Positions 30,127 through 40,900 of a stretch of DNA of 64,000 nt are shown piece after piece. Under the pieces are notes generated by a model. The model was not told the DNA's origin. It ran no database searches and saw nothing but the letters and a program-made list of their open reading frames with translations. The stretch is from Thermoanaerobaculia bacterium. GTDB lineage: Bacteria > Acidobacteriota > Thermoanaerobaculia > Multivoradales > Multivoraceae. The position numbers were made by a program, and so were the translations under genes. The stretch's first letter is position 1; each line of letters opens with the position of its first letter. The stretch is from positions 496,001-560,000 of the forward strand of contig JAJEHN010000009.1 in assembly GCA_022823665.1 (NCBI GenBank), in the 5' to 3' direction.

Positions 30127-33100
30127 TCTCACCTGCAGCGGTCTGGACCCTGGCCCGGGCCGAGATGCGCACCATTCGCCGGCTGTTCCGGTTCTGGTTC
30201 TTTTCGGGCGCCGCGCTCCTTCTCGGCGTCGTGATGTACGTGTACTACTGGGTCTTTCACGGTCTGCTCTCCTCGTACTCGGCCAGCATCGGCGCCCTGA
30301 GTCCCAAGTACCTGATGTCCCAGACCGCGTCGTGGCAGACCGCGGTCCTTGCCATCGGCGTCGTCTTCCTGGCCTTCGACCTCCGCGCCAGGGATCGGCG
30401 GGACCGAGTGATCGAGGTCCTCGACAGTCGTCCCTACACGAACGCCGAACTCGTCCTGGGCCGTTTCGTCGGCTCGCTGACCATGGTCATGGCCGTCGCC
30501 TTTCTCGCGCTGATGATCATCCAGGGTTTCGGCTATCTCGCCCTGGGGCTCGGCTGGTACGTCGGCGAACCGTCGCTCTGGAGTTCGGTGTGGGCCTACC
30601 TGCTGCTCGACGCCCTGCCCGCCCTGGCCCTCTACGTCGCCTTCGTCCAGGCCGTCGCACTCGTCAGCAAGAACCGGCTGGTCGCCGCGCTGGCGGGACT
30701 CGGGCTCGCGGTCGGCGGCATCTGGCTGAGCATCCAGTTGCCGGTCCACATGCTTCCGGTGCTGGCGGTCAACGGCGGCTTCACCGGCAACATCTCGGAG
30801 ATCGCGCCGCAGCTCTGGACCGCCGAGAGCCTCGTGAACCGCATGAGTCTGGCGGCTCTCGCCGCCGGGCTGCTGGGCCTGGCGATCGCGGTCCATCCAC
30901 GACTCGACGACTCCCGGCGCCGGAGCTGGGGCCTCGGAGGCGGCGGCCTGCTCGCCGTCGGTGTCGCCGCCATGGTCGCCATGCTCGCCGGCAGCCGCGC
31001 GGAACTCGAGATGGTCGACTCGTGGCGGGAGGCTCACCGGGCGCGGCAACAGGATCCGGTGGTCGACGTCGAGCACATCCGGGGCTCGGTCGACATCCGG
31101 CCCGGCGGGCGCCTTGCCCTGGACCTCGAGATCCGGTTTGCCGGAGCCGGCGGCAGCCGGGCGCTGTTCAGCCTGAACCCGGGCCTCAACGTCGACGCGG
31201 TGGAGGACGGGGCCGGCGGGGCGTTCCCCTTCACTCACCGCGACGGTCTGCTCGAGATCGACCTCGGCCACGCTCCCGCGGCCGGCGAGACCTTCGACCT
31301 GCGCCTGCGGGCACGGGGCCGGCCGGACATCCGCTTCGCCTACCTCGACTCCACCATCGACTTCGAGCGGCTGAACTACCAGGACGCCCAGGTCGTCCTT
31401 CTCGGTTCGCTCAGCGGCGTGCTGGAACGCCGCTTCGTCGCGCTGATGCCCGGCATCGCCTGGCTGCCCCGCGCCGGCGGCCTGATCGGCGTCGACGATC
31501 CGCGGCACCGGCCGCGTGACTTCTTCGACCTCGATCTGGAGGTGCGCGCACCCTCCGGCTGGACCGTCGCCGGTCCAGGAAAGGGCGAGGCCCAGGGCGA
31601 CGGCGTGCGCTTCCGGCCCGCCGCGCCGGTGCCCGAAGCGGCGCTCATCGCCGGCGTCTACGACCGCCGCACCACCGAGGTCGCGGGGGTCGAGCTCGAA
31701 CTCCTGTTCGACCGCCGGCACCTACGCAACCTGGACTACTTCGCCGACGCCCGCGAGGAGATCGAGGCGCGCGCGGCCGAGCACTTCGCCACCGCACGCG
31801 AGGTCGGCCTTCCCTATCCCTACCGTCAGCTCTCGCTGGTCGAGGTTCCCTGGACCCTCCGCGGCTACGCCGGCGGATGGCGCATGGACACGGCGCGGGC
31901 GCCGCCCGGGATGCTGCTGATCGGCGAAACCAGCCTGCCGACGTCCCGCTTCGAATTCGCGTTCCGCAACCCGGAGCGGTTCGAGGACCGGGAGGGAGGT
32001 CTTCCGCGCGCCAAGGCCCTGGGACTCGAGAACTTCTTCGCCAACGACTTCATGGGCGGCAACGTGCTGGTCGGCGGCGCGCGGAACCTGTTCCTGTACC
32101 GCACCGGCGCCCGCGGCCCGGAAGCCCTGGCGCTCGAGGCCCTGTGCAACAACCTGGTCAACCGCCTGGTTACCGATGGCGAGTCCTACTTCTCCGTCCA
32201 CCTCTTCGACCGCGACATGGGCTGGACCATCGGCAGCGTGATCCAGAACGTCGTCCTCGGGCAGGCGGCCGGCGGTTCCCTCGCCCGCAGCATCGTCGCC
32301 GGGATCACCGACCGGCCCGAGGTCTGGGACTTCGTCCTCGACAACTCGCTCGTCGCCATGAACGTCGAAGAGGACCCCAAGAGGGCCGTGAACGCGCTGT
32401 ACCTCAAGACCTCCGCGCTCGCCACCGCCATCCTCGACGGCGCCGGCCGCGAGCGCACCGCCGCGATGATCGCGAATCTCGTGCGCGACCACGAAGGATC
32501 GACGTTCGAAGCGGCCGACCTTGAGCGCGCCGGCCAGGAGGCGGGCGTGGACCTGGATGCTCTGGTCGGCGACTTCCTGCACGACAAGAACCTCGCGGGC
32601 TTCGTCGTCTCGCCCGCCGAACTCGTCCGCCTGCCGGACGACGACCAGGGCACGCCGCAGTACGAGACCCGGCTGTTCGTCTACAACGGCGAGCCGACGC
32701 CGGGGCTGTTCCGCCTCCGCTACGCCGTTCGCACGGACAGCGGTCCCCGCTGGGATTCGAGCGAACCTGCCCTGATTCCGGGCCGGAGCGCCGTCGAGTT
32801 CGGGCTGGTCACGTCCACGGCGCCCGGCATCATGCTCGCCTCGCCCTATCTGGCGCTCAACCGCGGTGAGTTCCCGGTCGATCTTCCCCGGGTCGACAAC
32901 GAGCGGATCGTCGAGCGCGATCCTCTGCGTGGAACCCGGCCCGCCGACTGGCTGCCGCCCTGGCTCGACGAGGGCGCCGGGATGCTCATCGTCGACGACC
33001 TGGACGCGGGATTCTCGATCACCGACGACGAGGCAGGTGGCGGCGGTCTCCGGCTCCAGGGCGGCCTGACCGGCATCTTCGCGCCCACGATCGAGACCGA

Positions 33101-33668
33101 CCAGGGCCTGCCCGTGTACCAGAGCATGTTCGGCCCGCCACGTGAATGGTCGCGCTACACCCAGCCAAGGAGTTGGGGCCGCTACCGGAGAACCACGGTC
33201 GTGGGTCCGGCGGGCGATGGCGATCGCCACGTCACGTACACCGCCGAGCTTCCCGAGGCCGGCCGCTGGCGGGTCGAACTCCACGTACCGTCGCTCTCGC
33301 CCCTGCCGGCGGGGACCGGGCCGATCCGCCGCGAGGTCAGGATCGGCAGCGACGCCGGCAACGCCCCACGCCAATCCGGCGGCGGTGATGGTGTGCAGGT
33401 GTCGGTGAACCTGGGACTGCGGCTCGGCACCTACGACCTGGAGCTTCAGAACGGCGGCAGTTCGAGGCCGATCGACTTCGACGCGGCCGGCGCCGGCGAA
33501 GGCTGGGCCGTGCTCGGCGACTTCGACCTGACGAAGGGCTCGACTTCGGTGGTGCTGAGCGACGAAACCACCGGCACCGCGGTGGCGGCCGACGCGGTCC
33601 GCTTCGTCCGGCTGGACAACGGCAACGGCGCCGCGGCGCCCACGGGTGGAGGCATCGGAATACAGTGA
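30123..33668 (+). CDS. ABC-2 permease fused to zinc-less M1-like module and golvesin-type tail
   Basis: 1181-residue multidomain membrane protein. Residues about 20-300 hold six or more hydrophobic segments of an ABC-2 permease (for example VVMYVYYWVFHGLL and WAYLLLDALPALALYVAFVQ). Residues about 310-840 resemble the M1 aminopeptidase layout found behind such permeases, but no HExxH occurs: the expected stretch reads ALALEALCNNLVNRL (about 666-680), and the GAMEN-like site reads RGYAGGWRMDT (about 579). Residues about 1036-1176 resemble a golvesin/xly C-terminal beta-sandwich (WRVELHVPS ... AADAVRFVRLDN). Start GTG and stop GTGA overlap both neighbours, so it is translationally coupled to the ATPase and the adaptor. 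The module is probably a periplasmic binding or scaffold element rather than a peptidase (inference). Confidence 0.82.
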   Translation: MISPAAVWTLARAEMRTIRRLFRFWFFSGAALLLGVVMYVYYWVFHGLLSSYSASIGALSPKYLMSQTASWQTAVLAIGVVFLAFDLRARDRRDRVIEVLDSRPYTNAELVLGRFVGSLTMVMAVAFLALMIIQGFGYLALGLGWYVGEPSLWSSVWAYLLLDALPALALYVAFVQAVALVSKNRLVAALAGLGLAVGGIWLSIQLPVHMLPVLAVNGGFTGNISEIAPQLWTAESLVNRMSLAALAAGLLGLAIAVHPRLDDSRRRSWGLGGGGLLAVGVAAMVAMLAGSRAELEMVDSWREAHRARQQDPVVDVEHIRGSVDIRPGGRLALDLEIRFAGAGGSRALFSLNPGLNVDAVEDGAGGAFPFTHRDGLLEIDLGHAPAAGETFDLRLRARGRPDIRFAYLDSTIDFERLNYQDAQVVLLGSLSGVLERRFVALMPGIAWLPRAGGLIGVDDPRHRPRDFFDLDLEVRAPSGWTVAGPGKGEAQGDGVRFRPAAPVPEAALIAGVYDRRTTEVAGVELELLFDRRHLRNLDYFADAREEIEARAAEHFATAREVGLPYPYRQLSLVEVPWTLRGYAGGWRMDTARAPPGMLLIGETSLPTSRFEFAFRNPERFEDREGGLPRAKALGLENFFANDFMGGNVLVGGARNLFLYRTGARGPEALALEALCNNLVNRLVTDGESYFSVHLFDRDMGWTIGSVIQNVVLGQAAGGSLARSIVAGITDRPEVWDFVLDNSLVAMNVEEDPKRAVNALYLKTSALATAILDGAGRERTAAMIANLVRDHEGSTFEAADLERAGQEAGVDLDALVGDFLHDKNLAGFVVSPAELVRLPDDDQGTPQYETRLFVYNGEPTPGLFRLRYAVRTDSGPRWDSSEPALIPGRSAVEFGLVTSTAPGIMLASPYLALNRGEFPVDLPRVDNERIVERDPLRGTRPADWLPPWLDEGAGMLIVDDLDAGFSITDDEAGGGGLRLQGGLTGIFAPTIETDQGLPVYQSMFGPPREWSRYTQPRSWGRYRRTTVVGPAGDGDRHVTYTAELPEAGRWRVELHVPSLSPLPAGTGPIRREVRIGSDAGNAPRQSGGGDGVQVSVNLGLRLGTYDLELQNGGSSRPIDFDAAGAGEGWAVLGDFDLTKGSTSVVLSDETTGTAVAADAVRFVRLDNGNGAAAPTGGGIGIQ

Positions 33669-34762
33669 GCCGAACCGACTTCCGATTCTCCGCGCCCGCG
33701 TGGCGGTGCGCGGCGGCCGCTGCGGCCTGCGTCGCGCTGGTGGGCTGTCAGGCGGCAAGCGCCCCGAACGAAGTGGACTTCCTGGTCCCGGTCAGCGCCG
33801 CCGAAGTGTCGACCGGCAACGTCGAGGATCTGATCGTCGCCACCGGCACTCTCCGCGCCGCCGAAAGCGTCGTGCTCCAGGTCGAAACGCCCGGTCGGCT
33901 CGAGGTCGGCCGGCACGCCTCCGGCCGGCGTCTCGCCGAGGGCGACCGGGTCACCCCCGATCAACTGATCGCCGCAGTCACCGGAGAGGACGCCCGCCTG
34001 GCCGCCCGGGTCGAGGTCACCCACAAGGCCTACCTCTCCGCGCAGGCCGAGCGGGACGCCCGCGCCAGGCTGTTCGAGCAGGAGCTGATCAGCGCCGAGG
34101 AACTCCGCCGCGCCGAGGCGGCGCTGGAGGAGGCCAAGGCAAGCTGGGAACAGAGTCTGCTGACCGAGGATCGCGCCCGCCTGCTCACGCCCATCGGCGG
34201 AGTCCTGATGGAAGTCGCCCGCGACGAGGACGGCATGCCGGTCGCCGACGGCCAGTTGGTGGCGCTGGGCTTCCAGGTCGCCCGCATCTCCCCCGTCGAC
34301 TCCCTGATCGCCGACATCGACCTCGTGGGCCCCGAACTGGCGCGGGTCCGGCCCGGCCAGGAGGCCCGGCTGCGGCACTTCGCCTGGCCGGGCCAGAGCT
34401 TCGGCGGCGGCGTCGTCCGGCTGTCGCCCGAGGTCGATCCGGTCACTCACACGTTCCGCGCGGAGGTCGCGGTCCGCAACCCCGGCGGGCTTCTGCGGCC
34501 CGGCATGTTCGTCGAGGTGAGCCTGGTCGTCGAGCAGCGGAACGAGGTCCCCGTCGTACCCCGCGAAGCGGTAACCGAACGCGGCGGCCGGCGCGTGGTG
34601 TTCGTGCTTGACGGCCAGCGAGTCGTCCGCCGCGAGGTCGTGCTGGGCCTTGGCGACGACGAGGTCGCCGAGGTGCGGCAGGGCCTGGAAGTCGGCGAGC
34701 GCGTGGTCGTTCGCGGGCTCGAGACCCTGACCGACGGCACCCGCGTCAGCGTCTCCGGATAA
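33665..34762 (+). CDS. RND efflux periplasmic adaptor lipoprotein (MFP family)
   Basis: 365-residue membrane-fusion protein. A signal peptide ends in a lipobox LVGC (Cys29), so it is likely an inner-membrane-anchored lipoprotein like AcrA. The lipoyl/biotinyl half-motifs flank a helical hairpin at about residues 115-170 rich in Ala/Glu/Arg (LISAEELRRAEAALEEAKAS). A beta-barrel domain follows (VRPGQEARLRHFAWPGQSF) and then a membrane-proximal domain ending VVRGLETLTDGTRVSVSG. GTG 33665 overlaps the previous stop (GTGA). The next gene, an RND permease, begins 57 bases later. No TolC-like outer-membrane factor is seen in the window. Confidence 0.9.
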   Translation: MSRTDFRFSAPAWRCAAAAAACVALVGCQAASAPNEVDFLVPVSAAEVSTGNVEDLIVATGTLRAAESVVLQVETPGRLEVGRHASGRRLAEGDRVTPDQLIAAVTGEDARLAARVEVTHKAYLSAQAERDARARLFEQELISAEELRRAEAALEEAKASWEQSLLTEDRARLLTPIGGVLMEVARDEDGMPVADGQLVALGFQVARISPVDSLIADIDLVGPELARVRPGQEARLRHFAWPGQSFGGGVVRLSPEVDPVTHTFRAEVAVRNPGGLLRPGMFVEVSLVVEQRNEVPVVPREAVTERGGRRVVFVLDGQRVVRREVVLGLGDDEVAEVRQGLEVGERVVVRGLETLTDGTRVSVSG

Positions 34763-34819
34763 GGAGCAGAGCCATCCCGAATCGCGAGACGAGGCCGACG
34801 ACCTCAGGAGCCCGGCGGC

Positions 34820-37800
34820 GTGGCCTCGGCTCCCGGTAGCACCTCCGCGGCGGCTCGCCTGGCCGCCCGGCGACCGGTCGCGGTAACGGTCACCGCGCTC
34901 GCCTTCGCCCTCGTCGGGTGGATCTCCTGGCGCGAGCTTCCGATCGACCTGCTGCCCGACCTGCGCTCGCCCACAATCGTCGTCGCGGTTCGCTCCGGCG
35001 ACCGGCCGCCGACCGAGATGGAACGCCTGTACGGCGAGCAGGTCGAGCAGCGGCTGTTCACGGTGCGGGGCATCCGCGAAGTGCAGCAGGTGGCGCGCGC
35101 CGGGCGGCTGATCGCGACCGTGCGTTTCGACTGGGACGCGGACATGGACTTCGCGCTGATCGAGGTCCAGAAGGCCGTCAATCCGGTGGCCGCCGACCCG
35201 GAGGTCGACGAGGTCCTGGTCCGGCACCTCGACCCGCGTCAGGCGCCGGTCATGACCCTGGGCCTGGTGGCCGAGGAGGAGGGCCCCGATCTCGCCGAAC
35301 TGCGCCGGCTGGCGCGCCGGCAATTGGCGCCGGCCATGGAGGAGCTCCCCGACGTCGCCGAGGTGCGCGTCCTCGGAGGCCGGGACCTGGAGGTGCAGGT
35401 CCGGGTCGACCGCTACCGGCTCGAGGCGTTCGGCGTCACCCTCGGTCAGCTCGAGCAGCGGCTGACCGCCGAGAATCTCGACATCGACGCCGGCACCCTC
35501 GAGGACGGCGGCGAGGTCTATCTCGTCCGAGGCATCGCCCGTTTCCGCGACGCCCGGGACGTCGAGCGGGTCGTCGTGCGCTACCGGACCCAGCAGGGCT
35601 CCGCCGGCCAGATGACCCGCCAGCCGATCCGGGTCTCCGATGTCGCCGACGTGGCGCTCGCCCACGCCGAGATCGACCACCTGGTCCGGGTCGACGGAGT
35701 GGAAGGCGTGGGGCTCCAGGTGTTCAAGGAAGCCGGGGCCAACACGGTCGAGGTCTCCCGCACGGTGCGCGACGCGCTCGACGGCCTTGAACGCGACCTG
35801 CCGAACGTGGCCGTCTCAATGGTCAACGACGACGCCGCGCTGGTCGAGAACGCGATGGACGACCTGATGAACGCCGCCATGGTCGGCATCGCGCTGGCGA
35901 TCGTCGTGCTGGCGCTGTTCCTCCGCTCCCTCGGGCCGACCATCGTGGTCGCGTCGGCCGTGCCCGTGTCGCTCTTCGTCGCCCTGTTCGCGATGCGCCT
36001 GGCCGACCACTCGCTCAACATCATCACGCTCGCCGGCCTGGCGCTCGGCGCCGGAATGCTGGTCGACAACGCGATCGTCGTCGTCGAGAGCATCCACCGC
36101 CGCCACCGGCCCGGCGTTTCGGCGGCGGACACGGCCGCCAGCGGCGCCTCCGAAGTGGCGGGAGCGATCGCCGCGTCCACCCTCACCACCTGCGTCGTGT
36201 TCCTGCCCGTGCTCTTCGTCCAGGGTCTGGCGGCCCGGCTGATCGAGGGCATCTCGTTCACCGTCGTCGCATCGCTCGGCGCTTCCCTGGCGGTCGCCAT
36301 GATGTTGATACCGGCCCTGTCGCGCTGGCTGCTGCCGCGGCCGAAGGCCGCCGCCACCGGTGCCGGCGACGAGGAACCGGCGGCCGCCGGGGTCGACGGC
36401 GAGGCGCCCCCCCTCGGCCGCGCCTTCAGGGCGACGGAAGCCCTGGTGCTCGGCCTGCTCCGGCTGCGCTGGGCCGTCGTTCCGGCGGCAGTGCTGGCCG
36501 CCGCCGGGGCGGTCTGGGTCCTCCTCGGTCTCGGCAGCGAGCTGCTGCCGCCGTCCGACCCGCGGCAGTTCTCGATCCGCATGGTCGGCCCGGCCGGCCA
36601 GCGCGTCGAGGCCACCGCCGGTGCCGTCGCCACCCTGGAGGCCGCGGTTCGCGAGGCCGCCGGCGAACACCTGGAAGCGCTGCAGGCCGAAGTCGGCCGC
36701 CTGCCCGAGGACGACCGGCTGGTGACGACGGAACTGACCGAGGAGAACACCGCCCGCCTGCTCGTGCGGCTCGCTCCCGACGGCCCGACCGGCAACCAGA
36801 TCGTCAACGCGCTGTCGCCGCAATTCAATGACATCCCGGACACCGAGATCGAATGGGAGGTCGGCGCCTCCGCCCTGGCCGAGGCACTGGGCTCGACCGG
36901 TCCGCCGATCGTGGTCGAGATCGCCAGCCAGTCGCTGCCCGACCTGCGGGCGATGGCGGCCGATCTGCGGGACGCCCTCGCCTCGCGCGCGGAGGTGTGG
37001 AACGTCCGGTCCTCCTTCGAAGGCGGACCGCCCGAGCTGCGCATCGAGCTCGACCGCTCCATGGCGGACGGCCTCGGCGTCAATCTGCAGACGATCGCCC
37101 GCGTCCTCGAGTCCGCGCTCGACGGCAGGCGCGTTACCCTGCTCTCGACCGGCGACGAGGAACGCCACGTCGTCCTCACCCTGCCCCAGCCCCGGCCGGA
37201 GGATCTCGCCGACCTCCGCTTCACGAGCGAGGGCGGCGCCCGGCTCGCCCTCGGCCAGGTGGCCAGCTTCGAGCCGACCGAAGGCGCGAGGGAGGTCTTC
37301 CGCCGCGATCAGCGCCGGGTGGCTCAGGTCACGGCCCGCATAGCCTCCGGCAGCGACTATCCGCGCGCCGTCGCGGCCGCCGGAGAGGTGATCGGAGCGG
37401 CCGAGCTGCCGCCCGGCATGCTGGTGCGCCTGGCCGGCGAGGAGGAGGAACGGGAGCAGGCGGTCGGAGAACTGCGCTGGGCCGGTCTGCTGGCGATCGT
37501 CCTCGTGCTCATGGTCCTGGCCGGCACCTTCGAGTCGCTGCTGCAGCCCCTGACCGTGCTGTTCTCCATCCCGCTGGCACTCGTCGGCGTCGCCTGCACT
37601 CTCGGTCCGATGGGCAATCCCGTGGGCGTGATGGCGCTTCTGGGCCTGATCGTGCTGGCCGGCGTGGCGGTGAACGACGCCGTGCTGCTGCTTGCCACGG
37701 CCCGCCGCCTGATGGCCGCCGGCATGGACCGGCGTGCCGCCCTGGCCCGCGCCGCGGCGATCCGGCTCCGGCCCATCCTGATGACGACTCTGACCACGGT

Positions 37801-37981
37801 CCTGGTGCTCCTGCCGCTCGCGGTCGGCGCCGGAGAAGCGGCCGAACTCCGCGGACCGATGGCGTACACGATCATCGGCGGCATCCTGACCTCTACCGTG
37901 GGCTCGCTGCTCGTGCTGCCCTGCGTCTACCTGATCCTCGACTCGATCCGCCTGACCCGGCGCCGGCCGGCGGACGCCTGA
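34820..37981 (+). CDS. RND-family efflux permease
   Basis: 1053-residue RND transporter with the typical layout of one N-terminal transmembrane segment (about 18-35), a periplasmic loop, six segments, a second loop and five segments. The TM4 motif GAGMLVDNAIVVVESIHRR lies at about 411-429; it lacks the paired aspartates of AcrB TM4 but retains one Asp, as in many HAE2/HME-like members. The C terminus has NDAVLLLATARRLM and PILMTTLTTVLVLLPLAV. GTG 34820 is preceded by AGGAG at 34806-34810. It is followed 13 bases later by a second, fused RND gene, so the pump may be a heteromeric MdtBC-like pair (inference). Confidence 0.92.
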   Translation: MASAPGSTSAAARLAARRPVAVTVTALAFALVGWISWRELPIDLLPDLRSPTIVVAVRSGDRPPTEMERLYGEQVEQRLFTVRGIREVQQVARAGRLIATVRFDWDADMDFALIEVQKAVNPVAADPEVDEVLVRHLDPRQAPVMTLGLVAEEEGPDLAELRRLARRQLAPAMEELPDVAEVRVLGGRDLEVQVRVDRYRLEAFGVTLGQLEQRLTAENLDIDAGTLEDGGEVYLVRGIARFRDARDVERVVVRYRTQQGSAGQMTRQPIRVSDVADVALAHAEIDHLVRVDGVEGVGLQVFKEAGANTVEVSRTVRDALDGLERDLPNVAVSMVNDDAALVENAMDDLMNAAMVGIALAIVVLALFLRSLGPTIVVASAVPVSLFVALFAMRLADHSLNIITLAGLALGAGMLVDNAIVVVESIHRRHRPGVSAADTAASGASEVAGAIAASTLTTCVVFLPVLFVQGLAARLIEGISFTVVASLGASLAVAMMLIPALSRWLLPRPKAAATGAGDEEPAAAGVDGEAPPLGRAFRATEALVLGLLRLRWAVVPAAVLAAAGAVWVLLGLGSELLPPSDPRQFSIRMVGPAGQRVEATAGAVATLEAAVREAAGEHLEALQAEVGRLPEDDRLVTTELTEENTARLLVRLAPDGPTGNQIVNALSPQFNDIPDTEIEWEVGASALAEALGSTGPPIVVEIASQSLPDLRAMAADLRDALASRAEVWNVRSSFEGGPPELRIELDRSMADGLGVNLQTIARVLESALDGRRVTLLSTGDEERHVVLTLPQPRPEDLADLRFTSEGGARLALGQVASFEPTEGAREVFRRDQRRVAQVTARIASGSDYPRAVAAAGEVIGAAELPPGMLVRLAGEEEEREQAVGELRWAGLLAIVLVLMVLAGTFESLLQPLTVLFSIPLALVGVACTLGPMGNPVGVMALLGLIVLAGVAVNDAVLLLATARRLMAAGMDRRAALARAAAIRLRPILMTTLTTVLVLLPLAVGAGEAAELRGPMAYTIIGGILTSTVGSLLVLPCVYLILDSIRLTRRRPADA

Positions 37982-37994
37982 TCCGGAGCGGGCT

Positions 37995-40900
37995 GTGAGG
38001 TACGGCCTCGACACGCTCGCGATTCGCCGCCCCGTGGCGGTGGCGATGTTCTTCCTCGGGCTGGTGCTGGTCGGCGTGGTCGGCTGGCAGCGGCTTCCGA
38101 TCGAGCTCTTCCCGAACGTCAGCGGCGACCGGCTCTTCGTCTCCTTCTTCCGCCCCGGCAGCGAGCCCGAGACGGTGGAGCGCGAGATGCTGCTGCCGCT
38201 CGAAGCGCGGGTCCGGACGCTCGCCGGCGTGGCCGAGACCTGGGGCGAGGTGGCCGGTTCCAGCGGCAGCTTCACGATCCGCTTCGAGCGCGGCACGGAC
38301 ATCAAGGTCCGGGAACTGGACGTCAACAGGATCGCCTCCGACATCGCCCGCACGCAGCCGCGCGACGCCTTCATCGACGTGCAGTCCAACGACAGCAGCA
38401 TCATCTCGAGCTTCGCCATGAACCTGCAGGCGACCGGCGCCGCGGACCGGAACGCACTGCACGAACTGGTCGAGGACCAGGTCGTGCCCCGTCTGGCCGC
38501 GGTGCCGGGCGTCAGCCAGACCCTCGTCGGCGGCGGCGCTTCGCGCCAGTTGACGGTCTGGGTCGATCCGAACCGCTGCGCGGCTCTCGACGTGACGCCA
38601 CAACAGGTGGTCGACGCGGTGCGCGGCGCGGCGGGACGGCTCCGCTACCTCGGCAGCCTGGAGGACGAAGCGGGGCGCACCGCCGTCATGCTCGACGGGA
38701 GGCCGGCCGGACCGGTGTCCCTCGGCGAAGTGCGGGTCAGGCCGGACAGACCGGTGCTGGTGCGACACGTCGCTCACGTCGAAATCGGTCCGGGCCGCCG
38801 GCAGATGGCCTACCACGTCAACGGCGAACCGGCGGTCAGCGTCGTCGTGTTCCAGGAAGAGGGCGCGAACCTGGTCCGGCTGGGCCGCGACCTCCGCCGC
38901 CGAATCGACGAGATCAACGAGGAACTGGCGCCGATCGGCGTTAGCCTGCTGGCCAGCTTCGACGCCGCGAAACTGGTCGAAGAACAGACGGAACGGCTCC
39001 GCAACCTCGGCCTCTCCGGGTTCGTCATCGCCCTGCTCGTCCTGTTCCTCTTCCTTCGCGAATGGCGCGCGGTGGCCGTGGTCGCGATCGCGGTGCCGGT
39101 CAGTCTCGCCTCGGCGCTCGGCTTCCTCTATCTCGCGGGGCAGTCGCTCAACATGATCTCGCTCTTCGGCCTGGCGGTGGGCGTCGGCCTCCTGGTCGAC
39201 AACAGCGTCGTCGTGTACGAGTCGGTGCAGCGCCGCCTGGAACGAGGCCACAACCCCGATGACGCCGCCGCGGGTGGAGTCCGCCGCACCGGCCGCGCCA
39301 TCATCGCCGCGTCCGCCACCACCGCGGCCGTGTTCCTGCCGCCGATGCTCATCGACCTCGGGTCGGCGGCGGTCCGCAACCTGATCGCCATCGCGGCGCT
39401 CGCGATCCTGCTGCCGCTGCTGGGCTCGCTGCTCGTCGCGATCGGCCTGGTGCCCCTGCTCGCGCGCTGGCTGGCGGCTCCCGCGGCCCTCCGCCGGCTC
39501 GCGGTCCTGCGGGTGCGGAGGGAGCGCTTCGGCGGCGAGCCTCCGCCCGAACCGGCCCGGCTGCTCTTCGGCGGCTGGCTCGCGGCTTCCCTGCGGCGGC
39601 CGGCAACCCTGGTGACCCTGGTGGCGCTGGGCATCGTCCTCACCGCCGTCATCGCTCTGCCGTTCGTCGTCGGCGGCAGCGCGCCCCAGGCCCGCATCGC
39701 CGACCAGGTTCAGCTCGCCGTCCAGCTCACCCAGGGGCGGAGTTCGCTGGACGGCGCCCTGCAGGTCTTCGAACGGCTCGAGGCGTCGGTGCGGAACGTC
39801 GACGGCATCGACCGGGTCGAGAGCATCGTGCGCGAGGAGGGCGGCTCGCTGACGGTTCATCTCGTGCCCGAGGACGAGCGCCCGGAAGACCTGACCGCGA
39901 ACCGTGTCCGTCGACTCGTCCGCGATGCCGCGCGGCGACTGCCGATCCGGATCAGCCGCCCCGGAGAGGACGGCGGCCAGGGCCGCGGCGGAGGCGGGGG
40001 CGGCGGCGGCGCCGAGGAACTGCTCGGCAGCGGACCCCAGCGCGTCGTCATATCAGGCAACGACAACGAGCAACTGACCGACCTGGCCAACGAGATCGCC
40101 GACCGGTTGAGGAACATCGGGGGAGTCGCCTACGCGTCGCCTTCCGTCCTGCCCGGACCCGAGGAGATCCACGTCGGGCCGAACCGCCGGGCGTTCGAGG
40201 CCTTCGGCGTCCTGCTGGACGACGTCCTGCCGATGCTCAACCTCGCCGGCAGGGAGGGAAGCAGGATCAGCACGGGCTACCCCCTGCCCAGCGGCCGCGA
40301 ACTGCCGATCGTCGTGCAGCGACTGGAAGGCGGGCTGGGCGATCAGGACGTCCTGGACGGCTCCGGAATCGACCGCGACGTGTCCCTCGCCGGCCTCTCC
40401 CGCCTCCAGATCTCGACCAGGGCCGGCGTGCTGCCCGTCGTGGCCCTCGCCGAGGTCCGGCAGGCGCCGCCGGCGGCGGTGATCACCCACCACAATGGGC
40501 GCCGGGAACGGGTGGTGACCTTCGGACTGTCCGGAGACGTGCCCGGAAGCGGACCCGCGCGCGTGGCCTTCGACAGTGGAATCGAGGAAGCGATCGCGGC
40601 CGTCTACCGACCCGCCGGGACCACGGTCCAACTCGACCGGTCGGAGGAAGGCACCGACTGGTTCCGGAAGGTGCTGGTGCCGGTCGTCGCCCTCCTGTTC
40701 CTGGTCCTGGCGATCGCATTCGAGTCGATGACCCTGCCGATCCTGGTTCTGCTCGCCCTCCCGCTGACCCTGCTCGGGTCCCTGTGGGCGCTGTTCTTCA
40801 GCGGCATGGGCCTGATCGGCATGGCGCTGCTCGGCGCCCTCGTCCTGCTCGGCCTGGCGGTCAACCCGGCCGTCCTGCTGGTGGACCGCATGCAGCAGCG

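Noticed and set aside
35816..38419. 867-codon minus-strand frame across the RND genes
   Set aside because: Antisense to two RND permeases; repetitive charged sequence only.
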